DNA from: Scortum barcoo | Lineage: Eukaryota; Chordata; Actinopteri; Centrarchiformes; Terapontidae | Reading direction: 5' to 3' | Length of the DNA stretch: 64,000 bases | Assembly (NCBI GenBank): GCA_023238725.1 | Contig: CM041546.1 | Span: 22,328,085 to 22,392,084, forward strand | In this document: positions 11,320 to 24,480 of the stretch, one piece after another | Numbering within the stretch: the stretch's first letter is position 1 | Layout of the letters: each line of letters begins with the position of its first letter | Made by a program: the position numbers and the translations under genes | Notes under the pieces: generated by a model | What the model saw: the letters and a program-made list of their open reading frames with translations, nothing else | Database searches by the model: none | What the model was told of the DNA's origin: nothing

Positions 11320-14300
11320 ATGCATATCAAACTATTTCCATATCATCTGTTTTCAGGTCTGGCTACCAGTGAGGATGAATAAACCCTTCCAACACTGTTC
11401 ACACTGTGCAGCGCTTTTCTCAAATTAAGTGGTCAGCGATTTCGTCTCCTGTTTGTCCATGTGACTTATGGCAGTGTGAACCAAAATTAATTTTATTTGT
11501 TTTATGATTGATCTTTAGTTGAGCAACAGGACAAAATGATGATGATGATGTAGGCCCCTCGTATCGGCTCTTGTCATCATGAAATACCCTCCTCTTTATA
11601 TTGGCCTGACCACACTGCACATTAGTCTTTTTTTTTTTTTTTTTGCAAAATCTGGTGGAAGAGGAAAAGAGAGAAAACAAAAATGAATAGTGTATCATTG
11701 TACCCAGGGGCTTTGTCTATTAATAATGTCAGTTATTAAACAGAATAGCCTGGTGAAATGATGACAAGTCATGATGAAAGACAAGTGGCTGGATGCCTGG
11801 TCAGCACTGATCCCGCTGTAATTGGAAAGCTTAAAGATTTATTCACACAGGTGTCCATGTGTGACTGTAAACTGCCCAAGAGATCAGAGATCACCTTAAG
11901 AGATGCTGATCGCCCACTTTGAGTATAGTCAGTATAGGTTGCATTTTATTGAAACGCAGTAATCAGACTAAAACTCAAAAATCACGACATAAAGAAGAGA
12001 GTCAGTGTATATGCACCACTGATACTGCAGAGATCTTACCTTCCATGTTTCCCAACTTAAGACGCACATTTGGCATCTGCATGAGTGAGGTTAGTCCTTG
12101 GAAACTGTGCTGCCATGGTCACACACACACTGTGACAAGTACATTTCCATGTGTTCTCTCCTCAAGGCAATGAATCAATCAAGCTTACATGCAATAAAAG
12201 CAAAAAGGGGGTGTGATTATTATTGCACTAAATACTATGTTGTCAGAGCGCCATTTTTTTTTTTTTTGCTCGGCTGCTTCTTTTACTGCTCGTCACAGAT
12301 GAGTGTTTTATGGCCCCTCGGCCCCTAGCGCATGGTCTTGCGCTAGTAATGGGGCCCTCGCATTCCCGTAAGACTGCTTTTTAAACAGACTGACATTGTA
12401 ATTATGCCTGGCAAAGGCCTGTGACGCAGCATAAAGCAGTGTGGCTATATTCGTGCGGCCTGTGTAAAAACTTCTCCCGGAAGCCTGGGGCCACATGACT
12501 GCGAGAAAGACCTTTACACCAGAGCTCGCACGACCCTCGCTGACGGGCCGGCCAGTGAAAACCATCCTGCGTGTTTTTTCTTAAATCTTAGGCTCTGAAA
12601 TAACAAGGAAGAACAATGAAGGCGCCAGGCTGCAACCCACGCTAATCTGGACACACCTAGTACAGTGTTCAGCTGAGGCTATAGGCACCCTACTCCAGAT
12701 CGCTGCAACTATGTGGTGTTTGGATTCCAAAAGAGCAAGGAGGACAAATGAAAAGAGTGTTAGCGAGTTATGGGGTGGCTTATTGGACCCTGGTTGGAGA
12801 CCCTGGCCTGAACCGAGGTCCGAGCTGTGAGGTTACCCAGACGGAGGGTAGGATTTTACACGTTAGCGGGCGTCGCTCTGTGGGTGGTGCACAGCAAGGA
12901 CGGGGGCCAACTTATTAGCTGTCATACTTGTACCCACATATTGGATTTCTGTGAAATAATATTTGGGTTTCCCGGTGACTCCCCCTGCTCAGCGTTTGGT
13001 CCAGACTGTTCGCTCGGCCCCAAAACCCCGGAGAAACATGTGAAAATATCAAAGATAGTGCCGCAAAACCAATGAGAATGTGTAACAATACCCAGAGGCC
13101 AAACTTGTGTTTCTGTCTATTTCATCCTCTGTGTTTCTCTTGCAGCCTGAGTGAGTTTGATTTATCTGTAATTTATTCAGAATTGACAGTCGGAACAGAA
13201 TTTATTGTGTTTTCTAAGTGAAATAAACCATGTCACGATGATGTGAAAATTATAAATGACTTTCACAAGAAGTTCCTTGGGAATAATAGAAGTCTGACTG
13301 CAGCGCTACTACCATTGTGTAAACTTTCTGCAAGGCTCTTGTCCTCCTACCTTTAGGAATTGTTTATGAGGGGAATAAAGTGTAAGCAAGGCACTAAAGG
13401 TGATCTATGAGTAGACTTCTTCCGAGGCCGAGGCAATAATGGAGGAGAGGCTCTACCATAAGTCTGTAACAGACGTAATCAGGCAGCTTTGGGCATTCAG
13501 GTCGCATCTCAAAGGAGAGGGACATCGAAGCGAGTGTGCCTCTTTACCTTTTCTAACTCCCAAGAAGCACAGAGCACACCCCAGGGTCACCCTTGAATAA
13601 ATTATAGTCACTTCAGCAGCTGAGGGCAGCAGGATTGCCTCTTAAATTGAGATAATTCATAAATTCTGATGCATGTATCTTCTTGAAGGAAATGTCAAGT
13701 TGTTGATGCTACTGCAGTGATCTCCCTAATTTTTCCTTTTTGAAAAAACGTATTTGCGCTTGATAACTGCAGTCAAAGTGAGCAACACTGTCAAAACAGT
13801 AATTTCTCAAACAGGGGGCCAGGACTTTATTTGCCCCAAGGGAACCAGCTCTTTACTTGAGACTATTTTGAAACTGTTTTTAGAGCATTTAAAAAAAAAA
13901 CAACAAAACATTTCATCCTGCTGTACATTTGATCCATTTAGCAAGGAGGCCTTTCTGATTTTTATTCTGCTCATATCTACCATGTTAACTTACTCTTTTA
14001 ATGCAAACTCAACAGTTCCTCTCTTCCTCTCCATCTCACATTTGCAAAAGCTTTACAACTAATGCAGCTACATGAAGCTGCGTTCTGGAGTGATGTTAAA
14101 ATTGATCAATCACATTTCACCTCTAACGCACCTCTAACCTCTAACGGTCAAGACAAATGATGAGGCAAATTTTAGATGTTACATATAATAAATTCACCTG
14201 GGGTAGTTCAAACTTGAGTAAAATATTCCTGTTGTCCTCTTGCTAATGATCACACCTGCATTGTTTTTTTAACCTCAGAGCATAGCTAATAAGCCAATAT

Positions 14301-14370
14301 TTATTCCTGGAAGTAACATGATCCATATTGTAATGGTACGCCCATGTAAAATCACAGGTGTGAATAATAA
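11320..14370. other. Intergenic, poly-T run and a GC-rich patch
   Basis: A run of 17 T lies at 11628-11644. The interval 12308-12565 is markedly more GC- and CpG-rich than its surroundings and keeps a minus-strand open frame of 85 codons with no known resemblance. No gene can be supported. Confidence 0.45.
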
Positions 14371-14402
14371 GAATGAATGAATGAATGAATGAATGAATGA
14401 AT
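14371..14402. repeat. (GAAT)n microsatellite
   Basis: Eight tandem tetranucleotide units, read directly. Confidence 0.95.
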
Positions 14403-16649
14403 AACTGATGGCTGAATTCCTGAATCTGTCCTCTTATTGTACATGCTGGCCATAGATGTATCATAAAAACTGCTTTACCTCCATGGATTAAGATTTCATA
14501 ATTCAAAGAGTAATAATTGTCCCTGTCTGGAGTCAGATGTGTCCTGTCGACAGTTTTGCTGTTTTGCACCCTGCTTCTTTATAATGGCGGTCCATGGAGT
14601 ACGTGCTTCTTGGACCGCAGTGGATTTTGGTTGTTGCAAAACCATGAGTGGCAATTTGGGCAATCTGGTAGCAAGGCTTAGTGGTGACGGCATATACTGC
14701 TCTCCAAATACACCCATGTTGCTTCCTGACTGTTACTTTAACACATTAGAATAACTTTGTTTGTTGGTTTTCACCTGTGCTTTTCCTACAAGAAGTCAAA
14801 ATGCCTGCTGTGGAAAAAGGCGTATGATCACATTTCACCGCTGGTGGACTGTCAACAGGCTTGTGAATCAGATGTCCACACTTATTTCCCTTCCATTGTA
14901 ATTTCAGATGTTAGCAGAGAGACCACCAAGTTTAAAATGCCAAGCAGATGATGCAGCCATGTAAATCATCCCAGCTCTCATTAACTTTTATTTTATTCTG
15001 GAGAGCAGTTGCATCCACAGCTGGAGCCAGTGGCAAGCTCCCAAATAACTTAACATATTCTCTGCTAATGCCTAATTAGCGCTTGCTTATTCACTGCAAG
15101 AAAATCTGTGAAACATGGTCCTTATTTCACCCATTTGACAAAGCACCACAACACAACAGATAGACCTTATCCCCCACCCAGTTATAGTATAATGGGAATG
15201 ACCACATTTCTGACTGTCTGAAAACAGCCATGGTTAGCAGTCATAACAGAACAATAGCAAACCTCCACAGTCATAATTCTGCCTCAGAGCCAACAGAGGC
15301 ACTGGCACGAACGCAGCTGCTGAGGTTGAATAAAAACGGAACGCCGTCAAGGTCACAGTGCCACAATCCACTCAAGCACATTGCTATGGGAAGTGGGAGA
15401 TGTTGAAACAGATGTTTTTCATATTGGCTTTGTGGCGTGGAGTTGATGAGTGCTCTGTTGCATTAGCGCAGCATGCTGTGCTGCTGTAGGAATCGCATTC
15501 AATTTAATTTCTCCCTAAATACAAACAATAAGCTCTCACTCTCCCAGCGTCGATTTACACGTCTCCCTCCCAGGACCCGCACCGCCATAAGAGTCATCAG
15601 CCACCCCGTACCCTTTTCTGAGAGCTAACTTTAGTGTGTTTCAGTATCCTCTAAACGTCTATTAGAAACCCCCTTCAACAACATCATTTAGACAATTTAC
15701 ATTTGAGGATCAAGCAAAAGCAGCATGTGCTGTATTTTTTGAACGCGGACCTTTCCCACGAGAAATAGAAATGGAAACCAAACATTGAAACCTAAAATAA
15801 ATAGCCTTTTATGATTAACTTTATTGACCTGAAGCGGAGGTGGGAATATCTAGGACTTTCCGACATGGACATCGTCAAAACTTCTCAGCCTTTGATTGCC
15901 AGATTGCCAAATATTTTATATTTTTCCCGCTGTGCCCTCGCTGCACCTGGCTGTATAAATAAGACAGGATTTGTGCTGGGTTTGTTAATGATGTTTGGAA
16001 GCATGGTATGGTCATGAAAGCAGTAGTAAAGTAATAAATAATGAGCAGACCCTATCCAAAGTATGCACTCTCGTGTGGACGGATCTGACATTGTCCAGCT
16101 CTGTCAGATAAATGTGTTTGTCCTCTGTCTCCTTTCTCTACCTCCTTTCTCTTACACATAGTACATGCACACACACACACACTCAGACGCACTCACATTG
16201 TGCTGTCCCAGCCTGGGAACAAATGAAAATGGACATGCAGTTAATGATATTAAAAAAGGTCCAACATTGGCTGTCTCCATTACCCTATACCTCTGTGTCC
16301 CTCTGTCCTGTCCCTCAGTTTCAATGATGAAGTGGGTTGTTTCCCTGTTACACCATCGCCTTCACTGCAGAGAGGCCAGAGCAGTGTCATCATGTTCTGT
16401 CGTTTGTCTCAATCAGTGCCGAAGGACACATATGAAATGCAACTCTACTCTTTGCTACTGTAACAAAGGAGTGTGTCAGTTTTCGACCTGTATCCAGACA
16501 AATCCTCTGCTGCACGGACGGTGATGCATTTAGGTGCTTTGTTTGGGTTGAAATACACAGTAGATCAAAGAATTGTGTTTATTCAGACATGACGGGGTAT
16601 TCACAGGAAGAGAGAGATGGAGACCGCCGGTGTTATTATCCCAGTAGTG
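14403..16649. other. Intergenic, no gene recognised
   Basis: Moderately AT-rich sequence without repeats I recognise, apart from a short CA run near 16166. Open frames are short and unassigned. Confidence 0.5.
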
Positions 16650-16740
16650 GGAGGTAGGTGGGTAGTAGGTGGATTTTGTTGGACAGAGCCAAGCTAGCTG
16701 TTCCCCCATTTCCAATCTTTGTGCTAAGCTAAGCTAACTG
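16650..16740 (-). mobile_element. Fragment of the TTAAAGGAGTAG dispersed repeat family
   Basis: The words GGTGGATTTTGTT, GGACAGAGCCAAGCTAGCTG and GTGCTAAGCTAAGCTAACTG follow in the order expected for the reverse complement of a family also seen at 30926, 31327 and 43798. Only the internal AGCTAAGC portion remains. It has no coding capacity. Confidence 0.6.
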
Positions 16741-19700
16741 TTAGTAGAAGTGTGTATATGACTGTATATGCAGTATACACTCATATACATACATGGGTGC
16801 TGTCAATCTTCTCATTTAACTCTAGAATATATAAATATATAAATAATAAATATATTTTCAATACATTTTTGCAAATGATATGATAACTGACATTGTATTG
16901 GTAAGATATATACAGTGCTATGTATTATATATACTGCCTATATATGGTATGCAGAGAGAAAAACAAGATTTTTCCTCTGTAAATGTTCCAACACTCGATT
17001 GAGATCTGTCTGCTGAAGAAATGTTACTCGGCCCATCCTAGTAAGATTGCCATTATGACTTTTATGTTAAAGTGACTTTGGGCAATTATTTAGGAACAAG
17101 AGCAAGGTGGTACTGTTCCATGACCACATCGAGGTCCATGTCTAAAAGGAGCCACTGACAGATTATCACTGTGAGGTGAAGCAAAGAAGCAACCACAATT
17201 TTGAAAATACTAAAAGTAGAGATAAGATGAAATAAAGGCGCACAATTCCACTGACCACTTCAGCACAACACACACACACACACAAAAGACACAAAGAAAC
17301 AAAGTGGAGGCGCAGTGGAAAATGTGCCGTCATTTGGTATCATTTTCTGAATCCTGTCTGGCCAGTTTTTTGAATACGAGGCCAATGGAAACAAGTGCTA
17401 CTCCGGACTCCCAGAGATCCCAACATTGCTGCGCTTTTTCGAAATAAAACAGGCCGAAACTCCGACCAAGCAACCTATCATCTTCATATAACGTTACACA
17501 TTCTCTTTATCAAGTACATTTGCAGTACGCGTGGGTGACTCATCATTTTCACAGAGAGCATCCCCGCTACACGTCAGAGCTCTCCTCCCCTCACCATCAC
17601 CCTTTCACCCCAGAAGAGGGTTTATATTCCAGTTCAATGCAATACGCCAACAGCCCTCAAGCCACACAAATGCTTCTTATTTTCACTGCAACCTCTCTAT
17701 GTCTCTTTTATGAGGGTTTGCCAGAGCAGGACGGCTCTTTGGGTTTCGGAAAGAAAAGACCCGACAGCTGCCAAAAACGATCGGTGGTTGAGAAACAATG
17801 GCACGCCCTATGTGATTCTCACTGCTCCTCGAACCCCAGACGTCCTCCTTGCTGTAATCCTCGGTTCCTTTTATTTGTCAGATCATGGTTGCCTCCTCCA
17901 ATTGGTTGTGTCAGTTTTGGCTGAGGAACACTGAGACGACCTGACCAACATGGTCGCGCCTCTTGCCATAAGGACAGAGAAGAAAGGAAGAGAGAACGAG
18001 AGAGCTTTAATTGCTGCAAGAATCTAGACAGTTTGGGAAAAATTTGTTTGAGAAATGTATGGGTAATAAGACGGAGGCGAGGCGAAAAGGCGAAAGTGGC
18101 AGTGTGATCCAGCGGACTCGAATTCGCTGCGCTTCCACTCGCGACGTGTGTGGCAGTCGCTCTCGGCTGGGCCTGGGCCACGCTGGGACAGCGGCGGAGC
18201 ATCGAGAGCAATTATTAAAGTGTGGGTGCGTGTGCTTGTCGCAGCCACGGGGGTGGTGGCGGTTATGTAGATGCAGGGGAAGGCCATGGGTAATTGACGT
18301 TGACAGATGTGGAAGGGGTCTGCACGTCCAAGATGCAAAGGCAAACGATTGAGGAAAGATGACTGAGCAGAGCCAGTTCCCATAGACAAGAAGTCAACAC
18401 GCCGCAGCTTGCTAATAACGCTCAGAAGTATGATTTATTTTATCTTTTATACATACAAATAAGCGTAATGTCACTCAATTGTGCTTTACAAGGAGCTTTG
18501 AATCATTGTAAGATATCTGGAATGTTATTGATTCTTTTTCAGCAAGTGATCCTGGAAGAATTATTCATACAGTAGCCATTAAGTCAGTAATTTCTACGGA
18601 CTACGTGCAGAAAGCTGCCTCATTCCCGCTGCTTTGGGCTTACGATGAGAGCTGCGAAAGTGATTACCGCTGTGGTTTTTGTCTGCATTTCAAATGTCTG
18701 CAACAGTTTCACCCAGTGTCCGATTCTGACAGCAAATATTTGAATAAAGCGCAAAATTGTGTCATCAAATACCTACACACTCATTCACTCTGGAGAGGTT
18801 GGGAGCAAAGAGACATCCACGCCAATTTCAGTAAGTTTATTGGAAGGGACGCGTGGGGAGAACAAGATTAATGGCTTCAACTTTATCTTGGCAAATCAAA
18901 TTCTAATAAAGCTCAAAGAAAAATTAAAATCTGGCCAGTGTGAGCACTAAACTGTGACTTGATTGATGCGTGAGGGTAAAGTAGTTCCAAAAGCCTGCAG
19001 GTGATTCTTTTACAGCCCCGATATCCAATTCAAACCCAAGGTTTTATTAGTGACCGATTGTTGATACAGGGACGCTCATTTCCTAAATGAAGTGCAGCTC
19101 ACCTGGACGTGCCTGTCAGAGGGAAAGATTTATAATCTCCTGGTTTAACATTTTACAGTATAAACTGCTGGACATTTAATTAACTCGTTTTTTTTAAAAC
19201 ACAGATAATTTGTAGGAAACGGGGCCAACAAGTTGGACTGTGGGTCATATTTTGAACCCCCTTGGTTTTGGCTGCATATTATAATGAATTCAGCAGAGAC
19301 AATATTGACACTTGAGATTGAGCCATTCATGCATTCAAGCTGCTTTTGAGGAAAATGAAACAATTACTTACTCTAGGTTCATGCACCCTAAGTGTTAGCT
19401 GCAAGCGTTCGTAAACTTTTTTTTTTTTTTCACAAGGGTCAAGCAGGTCAGTCTTTTGTTTGGGTTTTAATGTGTAGCTCAAAGACACCTCAAGACAATG
19501 AATCAAAGGATACTCAGTGTGGGGCTGGAACTTCCAATCAGTCTGACCAGTCATGACTTTGTTCCACTAAGAGCACTTTGCACTAAGAGAAGCCCTGCAT
19601 GTTTTGATAGTTCGATGACTCAAACCTTTCTGGGTAAAGAAACCATCTCATGTCATTGTGTATGAAGCCTGAATTTAAGGGCAATTCTCCAGCGGAAGAG

Positions 19701-22700
19701 TTATGACCATTGTATAATACGTTCCTCTCTCTATCTTTATTGCTTGCTGTGACTTTCTCATTTTCTTCCAGCTCTCCCTTTTCATTCCTGCTGTCCTCCT
19801 TTCATCAACGCTGTCCTACATCTAATATTTGTATATTGGAGAGTCGTACAGTAGGTCGAGGCCGCGCTAGTTCCCCTTCATCTCCTTCACTGCATGATGC
19901 CCTGCTGGCTGTGGGGTTCAGGATAAGGGCAGCCTATGAGTCTTAGAGGATTGCTGAGGCTGAGGGCAGGCCAGAGGGAGGCCTGATGGATGGAAACCAT
20001 TACAGTTGTTTGGCCCCTTCTGGCCTGGGTCAAAGAGGGCCAACAGAGAACCAGAGAAGATAAATATGGAAGATCTGACAGGAAAACATGATTGTAACCC
20101 CTCACAGAGATCTTAGAACAATTTGTAAACTGAATGCCTTTTTCTGTGTAATTCATGTCAATTTAAACAATGAAATGTTGATAAAGACAACTGCAAAAAC
20201 ATGTATAAATACCAGAACACACACATCCCTGTGCTTGTCTAGGAAAATGTCATATACACACTCCCATGTCAATGCTGATGCCCATTTTTAGCTTCATAGC
20301 TTTAGCTGCACTTCAGGATAATACCCATTAACACCAGTGCGGGGGCCCGGAGCAGGGCTGGAGATGAAGTTGAAGCCAATGTGGTGGCCTGTGGTCGGGT
20401 GCCAGTCAGGCCATCATCGGGAGAAGGCCATCCCCGCGAGAGAAGATATCACCATAGCCTGGTTGGCTGACAGCTTCAGGGCCCTTATTGAAAAATCAAT
20501 GTCCATTTGTGCGTCCAGCTCACCTGGCCGTCTGCCAGCTCGGCTGAAGTCACCTAATGAAGCCTGATCCCGTTACCTGATTCCTGATTCACTGAGTCAA
20601 AGTGACTTTGCAGCTGAAGTCATCCACCCATCAGGGACCTCTGGGGCGAGTTCAACATGAAGCATGCAGCGTGTTGTTGTTGTTTCTGTTGTTGTTTCAC
20701 TTTGCATTCTTCTGCTGTTTTCAGTGTCTAGACGCATCCTGACATGCAGCTCTGTCGGCCTCTGGGATCATATGCAGTCATGGTGAAAGTTGTTACTGGG
20801 ATTAATAAGAATATTACTCACTGTTCATGTAAATATGTATTGAAATTTTCATGTTTCACGGGATTAAAATGTTGATAAAGCTTGTTTGCAGTGATTGTTT
20901 GTCGTTTGCTGAACTTCCACTTTGCATCAGTCTTAATCATGACAAGGAAACATCTATTTCTCTGAAACATGTCTGACTGTAGTTCTTAAAAACAAAAGAA
21001 CATGGATGTCTCACGTATGTCAAAGCCCGCCATTCAAGGTAATTAAAACACAAATTTATTGGACACTGAGCTAAACTGTCAGTGCACAGGATTTATAACT
21101 CTCACACCGCTCTTACACTAAGCAGCCATCCTAGCCTGTGAAAGGCACAGGTAAGCATGACAGGACTTTGGTTAATTTACCAATATTTTACCAAACTGAT
21201 AAGTGTTCGGGGAATATTTGAGCATGGATGCCTGCATTTCTGTTGAAGTTTGAGTGACAGGAGTTGAATACAAATTGAAATTCCTAATTGTCTGTTTAAT
21301 GTTGATAAAGAAGTGAGGAATCACACTCTTGCAATTCCTGTTGTTGTTTTAGCTTTGGAAAACTTGGGTAACCCCTCTGTCTAATAGCATACCGTAAATG
21401 ACTCATACCAGGATGGATTGCTAAAACCAAAATGCAGCCTGTATCCTAGACTATACACTGTGCAGTAGATTGTAACTGTGGTCATCTTTTCAAGCTTTGT
21501 GGATAAACCACCGTAATATCACAGCTGAGACTGAGGCTTTTCTTCCAGTCACTCCACTCACAGTTTACCATTAGATGGATGGAGGGACTACACTATGGTA
21601 TTGTGTATTGTGATTCATTTTTAGCCCATGTGAGGACTGTGGTCTAATTGTGTCCGGGAAACCTTTCCCGTGTGTAAACGCTCGGCCACTCTGACTGATC
21701 ATTATGTTAAATGTCAGCTGGCTTTAAAGTTGTGGCTGAGGCAGCTGAGCAGCAAAGCCACTCTTCTTTGGTGGATTACTGCTCTCTGTGAAGTTTCATC
21801 TGTCCACGGATGAGCGGCCGACAGCGGCAGCAGGCTGTAATCCTTCGGGCCACAACAGCGCTGCCTGATCCAAGGTGGAATGAAACATCCAACTGTAAAA
21901 CCCCAATCAGAATTAAAATCCCACTAACTCTAGTGGACTGGAGCAGCAAGCTGATCCGCCGGCTGGTGATTACTACGGTACATGACGCAGATATACAATC
22001 CCCCTCCGTCCGGCTGGTTGCTGTCTTCTTTCCCTCCAGCCTCAGTGAGGAAAAGAGGTTTTTGATGATGAAATGTTTAGAAGAGCATTCGTGATGTACC
22101 TTCAGCAAAGGGTGAGTCACGTCGGGTGGTTGGGGAGGGATGAGGTCAGTGAGGGTGAGGAGCAAGTTGCAGGAGGAAGGAAAGGAAAGGAGGAAGAGGA
22201 GGACAGGAGGAAGGTGCTGGCCGAGGGCACCGCTCATGATAAGAGACACCGTGGTCCAGGAGGGAGGAGAGTGCTCTGCCTTTAAAGCGGCCGATGCTCT
22301 AAAAAAGTTGAGCTGGCATTCATTACCAGAATGACGTAGTCTGTCTGTACACCTTGTCTGTCCCCAGTCTGACCCTGAATTCACACTGGCCCTCGCTTCT
22401 TCTTGTTGAAGAGGAAAACAAGGAGGAACAAATGGGCCTGTACAGTAGACCTCCTTTATCATACGTGCATCATGAGGTTCTCTGCAAAATTCCTCTAGAT
22501 GTTGGGAATGCCCCCCTCGGTCCTTCCAGCTCCCACCGTCCCCGTCCCCACAGCCCTGACTCGCTGTGGAGCTTCACGGAGGAGACAGTGTGTAATGCAA
22601 TTTGGTTGATTAAAAGAAAACATTAAAGCACTACCTTATTGAATTTGACGGCACGTACGGATCCGGATCTCACCGGCCACTCTGTTTTATTGGCTGGGAT

Positions 22701-24299
22701 AAAGGGGATCACGTCATTCCCCATCACCCCCCCAACTCCGCACCACCCTTCCCACCCAGCGGCCCCGCCTTCCTTCATCCCTTCCAGCCCAAGACAAACC
22801 TTGGCAGGAGGACGTCCTGGCAGGACAGAGATTTGTTTAGACCCCCCTCTCCCTCTCTTTTCCGACTCCCCGCCCTTTCTCATTGCGCCTCTCTAACCTT
22901 GGCCGCCACAACAGAGAGAGAGAGGGGGGCTGAGTGACAGAGCGAGAGACACTACACGGAGATGAAAAGGGAGTGAGAAAGAGAGAGAGACCCTTGGCAT
23001 AAGTAAAGAGGAGTCATTTTGTTTGTGTCAATAAACAGGCTGATAGGTCATTAATCTCGTGAGCGGATGGGTTAGAGGTAGTCACCTCCGTCACTGTCTG
23101 TCTAAGATGACTCATCCGTTGTTCCTCACAGGTTCCAAGTCTCATAGTCTATAATTTAGACTCAGACGTGCCTTTTCGGGGGACATGCAGACAGAGATCT
23201 AGGGGGGTAGCCTTCAGTGAATATCAAACACCTGCCAATCTCCTCAGTGGAGGCCAAGTACTCTCTCAACCCGCCATATTCAGTCCATTTATTAGAGTTA
23301 TGGTGATGGGGCCGGTCTGCCCGATCGTGTATGGCAGCAACAAAACAACGTCTGAATGGAAGTCCTGTGTTTAGATGACATCATCTGTGGCTGCTTCAAT
23401 TACGCTGCAAGAAATGAATAACAGCACACAAGGGGTGACGTAATGCATCGGCTCTAGGTTGAGCCACTGAATTTAGACTTTTAATCCATATTGGCCTCAG
23501 TGCATTGTTGACTCCAAATATTTCATTACATCATCTGCAGCCTGTCTTTAGCGCCGCAGCAATAAGAGAAAGAAACTTTTTTGTCTGCAGAGGGAGTGAC
23601 GGCTGGCTTATTGTGCAGAATTAAAGGTTGAATCAGTTCACACTGAATCAAGGTGATTGAGATATCAGTCAGTAAAGGCTTCTGTATGTTTGAAACAAAG
23701 TGTTTGTTGGATTGTCAAACAGTGTCTGAATCCCCCCAAAAGCAGCATCAATCCAACAATATGACTTGTTGTACAAACAAGTCTGTTTCAAGCCTTTTCA
23801 TACAGTGACGGAATGAAACAATGAATGCCTGAGTGTGAACAGTAACTCCATTTGTAGGCTTCATCAAGTCTTCCCTCTCTATGACAGCAGACTTTTGGCC
23901 CCACCTGTGAGGATGGCGGTTTGGAGCAGCAGCAGCAATGTGACTGGAAGACCATAGCATGTCGCAGGGACTGGAGAAAGGTACTTACTTAACCATATCC
24001 TCTTTGTCCCCTGTAGGACATCAAGCTACAATGAGCGCCATGCTTGTTTGGCACTTGTTTGTAGTTTCTGTGACTAAAAAAATATTTATTGGATGGCACT
24101 GTTAGCACCACACCCAAACCCATAACCAGTTTGCTGTCCTTCATCATGCCCCTAACCTGAGACTAATCTGGCTTGGTTGTACACTAAAACGCCCACCGGT
24201 ACAGCTTTCAGGGTTTTGAAACACCACAAACCGTTCCACCACAACAAGGTAAAAAGAACACAGACTTTGTGCGATCCAGTTTGTTTAAAGCTTCCACCG
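16741..24299. other. Gene desert
   Basis: No host gene recognised. A (CA)n run lies at about 17267-17284. The 17500-18350 interval has overlapping open frames of 110-134 codons on both strands with elevated GC, and 21776-22462 has an unassigned 228-codon minus-strand frame. None has a recognisable domain or exon borders. A G/A-rich stretch lies at about 22140-22215. Confidence 0.45.
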
Positions 24300-24480
24300 A
24301 TCTTTAGCGTGGTGCAGGGAGTGGAGGCAGGAGGAGATGGCTAGTATTTATTTACAGGAAAAATATGACTCCAAACATCAGCTCCTGGGCCATACTAGCT
24401 GCTGAGGGCCAGTAAATACTTCTAAACCTTAAGCTGGCTGTTTGTTGAACCCCAGAAGATACAGAAGATACCGTGTGGGG
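24300..24480 (+). repeat. Dispersed repeat, copy 1 (CAGTAAATACTTC family)
   Basis: The core CAGTAAATACTTCtaaac...GGCTGtTTGTTgAACC also appears at 57770-57835 with a similar order of flanking words, showing that the two are related repeat copies. Ends are not definable and there is no coding content. Confidence 0.4.

Noticed and set aside
12308..12565. GC-rich minus-strand frame of 85 codons
   Set aside because: CpG-containing and unusual locally, but no homology or gene structure is visible.
17500..18390. Overlapping 110-134 codon frames on both strands
   Set aside because: Elevated GC lowers stop frequency here. Frames overlap on both strands and none resembles a protein family. A CpG-rich regulatory patch is more likely than a gene.
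21776..22462. 228-codon minus-strand open frame
   Set aside because: The longest unassigned frame outside genes and mobile elements, but it has no recognisable domain, irregular composition, equally open shorter frames on the other strand, and no splice or promoter context. Probably chance; a protein search or RNA-seq would decide.
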